In this document: one piece after another, positions 14,201-24,100 of the stretch | Numbering within the stretch: position 1 is the stretch's first letter | Layout: every line of letters begins with the position of its first letter | NCBI RefSeq assembly: GCF_000738735.6 | Contig: NC_046357.1 | Location: 23,819,084 to 23,883,083, forward strand | From: Corvus cornix cornix | Lineage: Eukaryota; Chordata; Aves; Passeriformes; Corvidae | Length of the DNA: 64,000 nt | Direction of reading: 5' to 3' | Notes under the pieces: model-generated | The model's database searches: none | What the model was told of the DNA's origin: nothing | What the model saw: the letters and a program-made list of their open reading frames with translations, nothing else | Translations under genes and position numbers: made by a program

Positions 14201-15590
14201 AAAACAAGGTTAGAATGCCACCTGGGGGCTTATATTGCCATCACACTCCACTTTAGATCAGAGCAGCATGCAATTTGTACTGTCAGATAAAAAAATTGTT
14301 CCCTCCATTTTCTTCACAAAGTACAGTCAGACTTTGAGGAATTCATGCAGGTGTTATTCCATTTTATGGCACTTGTTTCCTTAAACCTTCAGCAAGAACA
14401 TAATACAAGAAATAGGCAGTGAAGAAGCAAACCAATTTGCTTTGTGAAGAGAAACACAGCATTACACACTGCGTGAGGTACTCTGTTTTTCACAGATAAA
14501 TATAAACCAAACACAAGAAACACAAAAATAAGCTTATTTATTGACAACACATAGAAAAGACTAGATTACATCAGACAGAGAAGGCCACAGTTTGCAGAAG
14601 CAGAAAAGTGATTGTTAAGGCACAGATAAACTGCAACATCAAAGCATTAAAAATGGAAATATACAGCAAATAACTCTAATCCATTAAACTAGTGTTAAAA
14701 GTAAGAGTTTCCTCAACTTTATTTTCAGGGCTTGTGAACCCAGTATGACAAAAGTGAGAACTCATATGAGTCTTTCCCAGAAATTACAGCTTAATAGAAA
14801 TGAAGGCTGTTAGTATGTGAGTAGCATCTCCACACTACTAGTATTCATCTGCACTTCTGGTGAACTTTTCTGAATCTGAACAGGCAGGAGAAATTATTAT
14901 ATGTTTTGCACACTTAGATGTTAAATCTAAGGCCAAGGGAAGAGAGGAGATTTTCTTGAGAATTTAATCAAGGCACCATTTAGTTTTCCCTTGGCCAGGA
15001 GCAGTGTGATACCCTTCTCCACTTCTCTCCAGTCTGCTGAAATTCTCCGTGAAGGGGTGGATAGGAGCACTGCACTGCTTGGCTCCATCTCAGCTTGTAT
15101 GATGAGCTGCATCATGGTCCTAAGAGCTGAAGGACTCAAGTACCTACTCATGGGTCCTTCCATCGAGTGAGCTGCTCTGGGACCAAGGATCTGGGAACTT
15201 GGTTGTCCTTGTGGACCATGAAGGATGTCTGTCTCTAGGGGCAGAGCTATTTTGTGTTTTCTCACATCACTGGTCATTTGACTGACACAGAAAAAAGACA
15301 GAATGCAAAGGTGACCTCATATAATTGGGCAATGTGATTTTCTACTGTGGCTTCAAGGGTAGCTGAAGCCATTGACTGGTAGGGGTGACAGAGCCTTTTC
15401 TTGCAGCCACAAAAATCTAGAAAAAAATACAAATTTATTTATTTTCATCTACGAATCTGAACCCATACATTTCTTTGGCCTGTGAGCAACTCCAGAATTT
15501 CATGATGAAAGCAGCTGAACCTTCCATGAAGGTAGGTGTTATAAACATATATTGTAATATTGGCTTCTCACAAGTATAAAGGTAGATATT
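8250..15590. other. Intergenic DNA with no supportable gene
   Basis: About 7.3 kb of unremarkable sequence. The open frames are short, mutually overlapping and without recognisable domains. No CR1 or LTR was identified. A+T-rich segments with homeobox-like TAATTA/ATTA words (about 10980-11110 and 12985-13060) might be non-coding conserved elements, but nothing in the sequence proves it. Confidence 0.55.
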
Positions 15591-15597
15591 ATATAAT

Positions 15598-16196
15598 GTT
15601 AGAAATGCTTTTTTGCTGTGTGGATGTAGTTTTCTCTCTTTTTAGCAAGAATGTTAGCAAGTGTGAGCAAGTAAGATAACCTCCAAGCGAACAGAGGATG
15701 AGGCCCGAGAAGCTGCTAATCAACACTTTGTCCAGGGAACAAAAGGGCCCAAAGGCTACTCCGCCCGGAGAATGGGGGGGCCAGGGGGGCCCAGAGCCGC
15801 TATCACCGATCTGCCCGGAGGGCAAAGAGGCCCAAAGCTGCAATCAGCCCTGACTGCCTGGAGAATTGAGAGGTCCACTCTACCATCGACTCTTACCTAG
15901 TGAGCCCAAGCCCAAGAATCAAAAGAAATAAAATTGCAAGGCAGAAGAATATGCGTGCTCTAAAAAGGCGGAACCAAGGAGTGGCCATGCAGAACAGCTC
16001 CTGGAAAAGTTTGAATATGCATAGAGAACAGACAGTAAAAATGGTATAAAAAGGACTCACCTCGAGCATCAGGCGTGCTCTTGGCAGAGCGCCAAGGCAC
16101 CCGGCCGTTACCTCTTTGCTTTATTTTATGTGCCTCTTATTGTCTTTATATTAAACTCTTTAAATTCTCACAGGAGAGTGAACCTCGTTTTTCACA
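15598..16196 (+). mobile_element. Solo-LTR-like element of an avian endogenous retrovirus
   Basis: Begins TGTTAGAAATGC and ends TTTTTCACA, giving the TG...CA termini expected of LTRs, about 600 bp. Inside are a TATA box (GGTATAAAAAGG, about 16043-16054), then a pyrimidine-rich R-like segment with ATTAAA (about 16150) and AGGAGAGTGAACCTCG near the end. No clear target-site duplication could be read at these exact borders, so the ends may be off by several bases. No adjacent internal retroviral coding region is present, consistent with LTR-LTR recombination. Confidence 0.5.
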
Positions 16197-16712
16197 TAGG
16201 GAAACATTTCTCTCAGATACAATGCCACGGCTGGAGCTGCAGAGATCACCTTAGGATATGTAGGGTTGAGTTAATTACCACCCATGGTTGAACTTCCATT
16301 CCCTCACAAGTTCCTAGACTTTAGATTCAGGCTCACCTAAATCCAGCCAATATCCCAGGTCTACTGCAACCAGAATTCAGGCCAAGAAGGGAAACTCATT
16401 GTGCTCAAGTGGTATTGCTGGATGATCTACTCTTTTCCTAAACCTCTAGATGCTGGTGGTTAGTTGGGAGATAGGTGGTCATGTGACAAAATAAATTGAA
16501 TCCTCTAAGGAATGCCACGAGGGTGCCCTGGTGGCACACTGCAGGTCTACAAGAGCACCCTTGAACTGGCAGGAGACACTGAGTCCATTTTTTCTCAGCA
16601 CTTTTTATCACCTTCAGTCACAAAGTGAACTGGTTAGACAGCATGGCCTCAAGCACCAGAAAGATGCAAGTGACACTCAGCTATGTTAGCTCCCATCATC
16701 CAGACCACCTTG

Positions 16713-17022
16713 TGTGGGAGCTCAGAGTGTCGCCAAGGAGAATGGCTCTGTCTGGCATAGGGCCTTGGGAGAGACGGGAGGGCCGCATTTGGCAGAGGCG
16801 AGACAAGGAGCAGGCGAAAAAAAGAGTAGGATAGTTAATGGGAGATTGGACAAAGAGATTGTAATCTGTGGTCGTTGGAGATGTAAAACATGTGACCTTA
16901 GAAACTGAAGTTTTGTAGCTGCTGAACTGTTAGTTTGTAACAATATGTAAAGATGTGCCTTGTACAATAAAATTTGGCTTTGCACGCACCCATCGAAGTA
17001 CGTGTTCAATCACCGACACATT
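16713..17022 (+). mobile_element. Probable second LTR-like fragment
   Basis: Starts TGTGGGAGCTCAG and ends CACCGACA. It contains AATAAA (about 16966) followed by a short U5-like tail with GCACGCACCCATCG. GC-rich at its 5' end, it differs in composition from both flanks. It shares no obvious text with the LTR 500 bp upstream, so it would be a different family. Borders and orientation are inferred from the polyadenylation hexamer only. Confidence 0.35.
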
Positions 17023-17029
17023 GCACTTC

Positions 17030-18430
17030 TAAGAGGGCGTACGGATTGAAAGGGATAATTTCTCTGTAGGAATAATAGATATCTGAGCTTCTGTATCACT
17101 CACCTGAACTGGGAATGCAAAGTTAGCCATTTCCTGAGGGGGCGGATTTAACCACCATTGAACACAAGGAAGAGCAGCATGGATTTTTAAGACTTATATG
17201 ATGGTTGTGGAGGACTGTAGCATATGCTGTCCATTGATATATCATCTGTTGTCTGGACTACTCTAACTCTGTTTCTTTAATATGTGAAGTGTATTTGATC
17301 TTGGCAGAGTGTGAAATCCTTGCAGGCACTTTTCAGCTGCTCTAAAGGAAAATACTATCTGGGTTAGGCATTTTGAAACTGAATCACAATTATATCTCAA
17401 AGGTATATGGTCTGATTTAGAGAAGTCACTTCAAAAAGAATGCTTTCTAGTAGTTCCTTGATAAAAATCTCTCCAAGTAATTCTTACAGTAAGACTGATT
17501 GTAAATTGTTCACTTGTTCCTAGGGACTCCATTCAATGAATAAAATCTATAGAAAAATTTGAACTGTGTAACTTGAGGAAACTGTTAATAGGCTTCAGCA
17601 ACTTATAAGCAACTTATAAGTTATAACTTAACTATATAAGTTATATAAACTTATATATATATATGTAAGTTTATATAACTTATAAACTTATAACTTATAT
17701 AACTTATAACTTATATATCTCTTACAACTTATAAGAGATATACAATTAATGTGACATACTGGAAATGTTAGTTAAGAGAGCATGAGGTGACCTAGTGACA
17801 GTTTCTATGCCTAGTCCCTACAGAAGAGGCCAGGATCTCACTGGGGCAAGGGTTGAAGGGGAAGCCATTGTGCTAGAAAGCAGGAAGAAAAAGTATTCCT
17901 CCATTCAGATACAAAAGCCTGGGGACAAGAAATGTCACATTTGTGGAAAAGTGTGCATGTGTAATCACAACATGTGCTGCAAATTTACTGCAGTGAGTGT
18001 TATCCTCTAACACTCCATCACTTTCACATAGTTTAAGAGCCTGAACACAATCCTCTGCCAATGGTTGACAGCAACAAGCCATAAATTGCAGAAGACACTG
18101 CATCTTGGCCTATCAAATGCAATGGTGTGATCGACTGCACTCTTTACCCAGGAATCCCGACAAACGCAGCACCTGTACCAACCACACTGGGAAACAGAGA
18201 AGTTGCTTCTGCTTCCTGGAAGTGTACAGTACACTAGATGTTTGAAATAGTAACAACAGAACTGTTTTTTTAAGAATGCAAGAAGCATTCAAAGAAGAAA
18301 TGTACAGAAATTCATACAACCTACAAAGGCAGAGAAATGGAAAATGGAGTAAAAATTCTGGAAGCAGACAGCATTTTTAAAGGAATTAAAAGATGCTCAG
18401 AAGCAGAATTCTGAAGTCAGTTCTAATTAA
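17030..18430. other. Intergenic DNA with an AT-rich repeat cluster, no gene seen
   Basis: No exon with splice context or recognisable protein is present on either strand. The main structure is the AT-rich inverted-repeat cluster near 17600-17745, listed separately. Confidence 0.5.
17600..17745. repeat. AT-rich cluster of inverted ACTTATA/TATAAGT units
   Basis: Roughly 145 bp built from repeated ACTTATAAG, TTATAACTTA and TATATAAGTT words on both strands around a central TATATATATATGT core. Almost every unit has a complementary partner nearby, so the segment can fold into several alternative hairpins or a cruciform. It has essentially no G or C beyond single C/G positions in each unit. Confidence 0.8.
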
Positions 18431-18444
18431 GGAGACAAAAAGCA

Positions 18445-18830
18445 CTCTCCTGAAGTCCATCTGTGGCCTGTTGACCCTGGTTGGATGCCAGGTACCCACT
18501 GAGCTGCTTTATCACTCCCCTTCTCAGCTGGACAGGGGAGAGAAAGTACAACAAAAATCTCATGGGTCAAGATAAGGACAGGGAGACACCAGTCACCAAT
18601 TACCATCAAGGGGAAACACACTACACGTGGGAAAAATTTAATTTAATTTATTGCCAATCAAATCAGAGTAAGTAAGATAATGAGAGATAAGGGAAAAAAC
18701 ATCTTACATCTTCCCTCCACTTCTTCCTTCTTTCTGGGCTCAACTTTACTCACAAATTCTCTTCCTCCTTCAGATGTGCAGGGGGATGGTGGAAGGAGGT
18801 TGTGGTTGGTTCAACTCACGTGCTCATACA
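18445..18830. mobile_element. Dispersed avian interspersed repeat (probably LTR-derived)
   Basis: The text CTGGACAGGGGAGAGAAAGT, followed by a CCAATTACC-like word, TTTAATTTATTGCCAATCAA and a CTTCCCTCC-rich tail, matches a repeat type I recognise as widespread in bird genomes. I recall it as retroviral LTR-related but cannot confirm the family or orientation here. The edges are approximate. Confidence 0.4.
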
Positions 18831-19309
18831 GGTCATACAGCTGTAAGTAGCATTATGCTGTGCAGTCCTTCCTTCCAATAAATAAAATGTAACAAAATGA
18901 CTCAACACTTGCCAGTTTGGAGAATATACCAAATTATTTAGGGACACTGCCGAGGACCAGACTGGTATGACAAAACATTACCATGGAAACCTTTGTGGCT
19001 GTATCTGCATGCACCAAGTAATTCACTGGCTGTGCCTTTAGTCTGCAGGAATTGCACCTCTAAGATGGAAATCAGTGTGATTGCACTGAAATGAAAAAGC
19101 AGAAGTTTGCTAAAATAGGTAAACAGCTGCTTTAAAACTGGTTTATGACTGTTATCAACCTCAGTTTGTTACAAAGCTGCAAGGAATTCACAGCAGTTAA
19201 CAAATGGTAAAACTCAGGTGACACATCACAAATATTTGTTGAACGTAGGTTACTACAGTGTCATTTCATCCTAGATCTGAGATGCATCCCATGCTTTATA
19301 CACAGAGGC

Positions 19310-19758
19310 TGCTCATTAACCGACGTTCAGGAGGGGTGGAACACCTCTCCTGTGAAGAAAGGCTGAGAATATTGAGATTGTTGAGCCTGGAGAACAGAAG
19401 GCTCTGAGTTAACCCTTTTGTGGCCTTGCAGCTCCTGAAGGGACCTAAGAAAGATGGAGACGGTCCTTTGACAAGGGCATGAAGTGACAGGACAAGAGGG
19501 AATGGCTTTGAACTGAAAGAGGGTAGATTTTGATTGGGCATTAGGAAGGAATTCTTTACTGTGAGGGTGGTGAGGCACAGGAACAGGTTGCCCAGAGAAG
19601 TTCTGGATGCCCCATCCCTGGCAGTGTTCAAGGCCAGGCTGGATGGGGATTTGAACAATCTGGTCTAGTGGAAGGTGGCTGGGCCCATGGTAGAGGAGTT
19701 GGAACTAGATGATCTGTAAGGTCCCTTCCAACCCAAACAATTCAGTGGTTCTGTGATT
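19310..19758 (+). mobile_element. CR1 LINE, 5'-truncated 3' end
   Basis: Contains the standard CR1 3' landmarks in order: AGGAAGAATTC-like text, CACAGGAACAGGTTGCCCAG, GTGTTCAAGGCCAGGCTGGA, GATGATCTGTAAGGTCCC, TTCCAACCCAAAC and a final TTCTGTGATT. CR1 copies are non-LTR retrotransposons that are usually 5'-truncated and end in short ATTCTGTG repeats. This copy keeps about 450 bp and no complete reading frame. It lies 1.1 kb upstream of the WDR41 start. Confidence 0.93.
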
Positions 19759-20029
19759 TAGAGAAGCACCATAATCTCCTGCCCTGTGAGAAATCTTAGG
19801 CATTGTGCGGTGTTATCTGAAAAAATGTGGGCAAAAAACCATCAGGGCAAGTGATCTGTGTATATTCAGATGCTCAGAGCAGTGCCTGCTGGATGTGTCT
19901 GAACACCTCCTCTGCCAGTTGTGTCTGCTCAAGAACGGGGTTTGTGTGGTCTTTCGGGATAGGTTTTGCGATCTTGCCCCACATTCACCTAAAACTCAAA
20001 AGGCTTCCAAGATTAATGCACCGCATCAT

Positions 20030-20358
20030 CAATGTCTATAGTTGTCTAAAGAGTGTGAAGGAGATCCAGGCTCTTCTCTGTGGTGCCAAGCAATGGGACA
20101 AGAGGCAATGGGCAGAAACTGATGCACAGGAAATTCCACCTGAACATGAGGAAGAACTTTACTGTGTGGGTGACCGTGCACTGGAACAGACTGACCACAG
20201 AGGTTCTGGAGTCTCCCTCACTGGAGATATTCAAGAACTTCCCGGGCACAGTGTTGTACCAGGTGCTCTAGGATGATCTTGCTTGAGCAGGGAGGTTGGA
20301 CCAGATGACCCACTGTGGTCCCACCTAACCTGACCCATCCTGGGGTTCTGTGATTCCG
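20030..20358 (+). mobile_element. CR1 LINE 3' end, different subfamily
   Basis: A second CR1 tail with GAAACTGATGCACAGGAA, ATGAGGAAGAACTTTACTGT, GTGGGTGACCGTGCACTGGA, GGTTGGACCAGATGACC and a final GGTTCTGTGATTCCGTG. The wording differs from the copy at 19310, so this is a separate insertion. It ends about 280 bp before the CpG-island promoter of WDR41. Confidence 0.9.
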
Positions 20359-20629
20359 TGAAGGGCAGCAGAGGAGCAGGACAGTGAATCAGGTGAGTTT
20401 ACTCGTATATGTTGCTCCATCCTGATGGGACCATCAAAGACCCCAGGGAGGATGGAAATAGCCATAGCCAAGGGAAATCTGTTAGTTAGAAAACATTTTG
20501 GTGCTCATTCCACTTCACAAAACAGTTGAAGACAGTCACAATAAAATGGCAATAACGTAATTGTGATGTGGGACTATGCAATATGGTAATATGTAAAATA
20601 ATAGCATCAATCTGGTAATAGCATAAATC

Positions 20630-21130
20630 TTCTCTGACGTCGGAAGACAGCGAGATAAAACGCCAATAAATATTTCACTTGTCCGCCTTACGAAGCCGTG
20701 CAAACACGCTCGGGACGGGCACACCACCCGCCGCCCCTCACGGCACACCCGCTCGGCGATCGACTGCTCCGGCCGCGCCCGGCCCCGCCCACCGGCGGGC
20801 GGGTCTCCCGCGAAGCTCGATTGAGCAGCCTGTACCTCAGCGCTGCCGCTGCGGGGCCCGGAAGCGGTCTCGGGCTCGCTCCCGATGCTGCGGTGGCTGA
20901 TCGGCGGCGGCCGGGAGCCGCAGGGCTTGGCGGAGGTGAGGCGGCTCCCTGCGGAGCCTTAGGCTTGGGGCGAGTGGTGCCATGAGGTCGGGATGCGCTG
21001 GGCCGTGGCCTTTCCCGCTGGGTGGGTCGGGGCCCCGTGATGGGCCGTGCTCCGGGCCGGCTCTCGGCCTTCGAGACGGTCGGACTGATAAAACGACTTG
21101 CGGGCGTCCTCGAAGGGAACCAGGGGAGGT
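20630..21130 (+). promoter_or_regulatory. WDR41: CpG-island promoter of WDR41
   Basis: A sharp switch from AT-rich DNA to about 500 bp of dense CpG surrounding the first coding exon. Visible sites include a cAMP-response-like TGACGTCG (20635-20642), a GC box in CCGGCCCCGCCCACC (about 20780) and an ETS-type CCGGAAG (20858-20864) just upstream of the ATG. No TATA box is evident near the start. This fits a broad, constitutively active housekeeping promoter. The exact transcription start cannot be read from sequence. Confidence 0.75.
20885..20935 (+). CDS. WDR41: WDR41 coding exon 1
   Basis: Seventeen codons, MLRWLIGGGREPQGLAE, ending in GAG before a GTGAGG donor (phase 0). The 5' UTR lies upstream in the CpG island. 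Confidence 0.95.
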
Positions 21131-24100
21131 GGGAAGGCACAGAAGCGAACCTCAAGGACTGTGTCCAGGTGTGGGCACTTCAGTTCAAGGCGGACATGGA
21201 GCTGGAGCGTGTCGAGAAAAGGGCGGCGGAAGTGGTGCAGGGTTTGGAGCACAAGTCCTGTGCGGAGCGGCTGACGTAGCTTGGGTGTTTTATCCTGGGG
21301 AAACGGAGGCTCAGGGGATATCTTGTCACTCTTTCCAACTACCTGAAAGTAGGCTGTAGCCGTGGGGGCTGGTCTCTTCTCCCAGGCAGCCAGCGACAGG
21401 ACAAGAGGACATAGTCTCAAGCTGCACTAGGGGAGGTCCAGGTTAGACATAAGGAAGAATTTCTTCACAGAAAGGTATTGGAATGGACTGCTCAGGGTGG
21501 TAGTGGAATCACCATCTCTCGAGGTATTAAGGACTGGACGTGGCACTCAGTGCCGTGGTCTAGTTGACATGGTGGTGTTTGTCATGGGTTGGGCTTGATC
21601 TCAGAGGTCCTTTGCAACGTAGCTGATTCTGTGAGCAGCAGAACGACCGAGCAGAGCTCGCCCGGGAGCTATCGGGAGCATCCCGGCCCCTCCCGCTCGG
21701 TGGGGTTATGGTGTGTAGCTTACGTGCAGTTCTTGCAAGTCCTGCCTTCAGGACTCTGAGGTCGATAATGTAAATTATAGGCAGTGAGTTTTTATTTATG
21801 TGTCACAGCAGTTTGTAGTAGCCTTCCAGCATTTCTTCTTGGTTCCTCATCTACGAAATACGCTTTGTTATGTAGTACGCTGACATCCTTCCTGCTACTC
21901 AGATTGAGTAATGTTACTGAATTAGAGGGAGAGATTATTGGAATTTTCATGTCCGTAAGAGTCTGCTGAAGTTCTCATTGCAGATTTAACAAGAGTTAAT
22001 TAAAAGTATTGCTGCGCTCCATATACTTAGTGCTTTTATAATCTAGACAAGTATGAGGAAATAATTATTTTCCAGCTGCTGTTCATGAGCAAGTTATGTC
22101 AATATCGTGGTTGACTTCAAAGGTCAGTACTTAATTTGGTGGAAATTTGGGTCTGCACCAGTTTGGAAGGACGATGTGTGGGATTACCTGTGACTTTTGT
22201 TGTCAGTCGAAATGGCAGTTGGATCTCAGCCATACTTGCAGGTTTGTGTGCAGTTGTTTTTAGAAGGAGGATGGGAAATATGATGCAGTTTTCTAAGATG
22301 TGCTAGAAAACCGTGTTGTTGTGTGTCCCTTTCCAAAGTTTAAACTCTGGCTCTGGTTTATGTACTGTGATTTAATAAAGCATGAGCATGAATCAAGGTG
22401 TGGCCCGGTTCTTCCATTCTGCCGTTCATGCCTTGGTTAAATCCACAGGACTTTTGTTCTCATTGTCATCACATTTTGTGGAATGATAGTAATAATTTTG
22501 CTTCTCTGTGGAAAATTTGAAGAACAAGTATTGCTAAGGGTTAGACCCTTAGTACGATGCAATATTGTTTCATCTAATAATCTTCATAACCATTAGTTCT
22601 TCAATAGGTAAGAAAGCCCACAGCAGTGTGTGGGCTATGGACTTAACGGTGTTTGTTTCTTGCGCTGTGACTTCAGACAGATGTGTTAAGAGTGGCATTG
22701 CACTGGGTGAATAGAGGAAGCCTCTGGCAAAGCTGTCCTAAGTTTGTGAAATGGAAATTTCTCCTTACCCATTTCTTTTTTTATTTTACTGTAGAACTGG
22801 AAGTCGTTTAGACTTAAGCTCCTGAATCTCTTCAGTTGATGGCCAGCCATGGTTTAGGCAGGGTGGCTCTGGTAGTTGGAGCGCTTAAGTGCAGGAGCAT
22901 TATGGTCCATAGGAGCTGTTTTGTCATGCTCCGTGATCCATAAATCAGTATTCCTGTGTAGTCTTGTATACGTGGTTTTCATGAATTGCTTTTGAAACTC
23001 CCACTTTTTAAGTGCTTCACATCATGGAGGTTATAGGAAATTTTGAGGTTGAGATGAACATTTTGTTTGTTTGTTTGTTTTTTTCTGATTATTGTTGCTT
23101 ACAGGTCATGCATAAAAACATGCAAGTTGGGAATAGATTCCATTAACATCAGCATCCAGCTTTTATCGCCAAAAATCTTGGTGTTGCTGGAAGAGAGACC
23201 AGTTAATAGTTTGTATATAGATTTCTTAGAGAAAGAACGCTCATCTAACCCAACACTTGAATAAATATGAATGGAGATCTGAAGAGAGCATAACTTGTTG
23301 TATGAGATTTCTGGGGGAAAAGATGTTATTTTGTTCTCATCTATAGGTACCTCATCAGCACTGTATCTTCCAATATTCACAGGCATTGTTAGAATTAAGA
23401 TTAGACATATTGTTCAGAAGAAATAGCACCATCTTGTACTGAATAGGAAGCAACAACAGACTGTAGGATTGGAATATTAATGATACAAATTCTGAGTTTC
23501 TCTGAATGGTGTTAAAATTGCTTGCTGAATGTTTTCTGAATGCAGTATTGCTAATGTACTGAGATTTACTTAGGATTTTTAGAACTGTCATTTTTTTTTA
23601 AGGAATGTTTTGATTAGCTTTGGATGGCTGAATTCTAAGTTTTTATATTTATTATAGCCATGCAGATTCTACTTGTTGTATTATAAATGGGAACTGCTAT
23701 TCTCATGTGATTGCATAAAATGAGGAACAGTTGCTTCATGAAATGCCCCAGATAGCACAAAACCAAGATAAAATCACAAGAGCTTCATTTAAAAATTGAG
23801 AACTCTTCAAATGAAGGTTTCTTTCCATCCGCAGGCCAAATAAAGGTTTCTTTCCATCCATATTTATTAACTATGTCATTCTTAGTTTCTGAAGAATATT
23901 ACCATAGTACCAATATCAAAGTAATAGAAAATAATTTATTAATCTTGCAAGAAAAAGTTCAAGTTTCTGAGGATAACATGTTTCTCTTTCATGTGGTATT
24001 ACCTGTCGTGTGCTGGATGTTGTACAGTGTTCTGTAGTTGCTGTTTTACAATGTACATTGTGTTGAAGTCCTCAAAGAAAGGACAGTCTTGGAAGTAGTG

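Noticed and set aside
19827..20276. 149-codon + strand frame
   Set aside because: About half of it is CR1 3' UTR text, which is non-coding in the element.
20688..21155. 155-codon - strand frame, and several + strand frames, over the WDR41 first exon
   Set aside because: High GC suppresses stop codons in CpG islands. The products are Arg/Pro/Ala-rich with no family match, while the true exon is fixed by its conserved N-terminus and GT donor.
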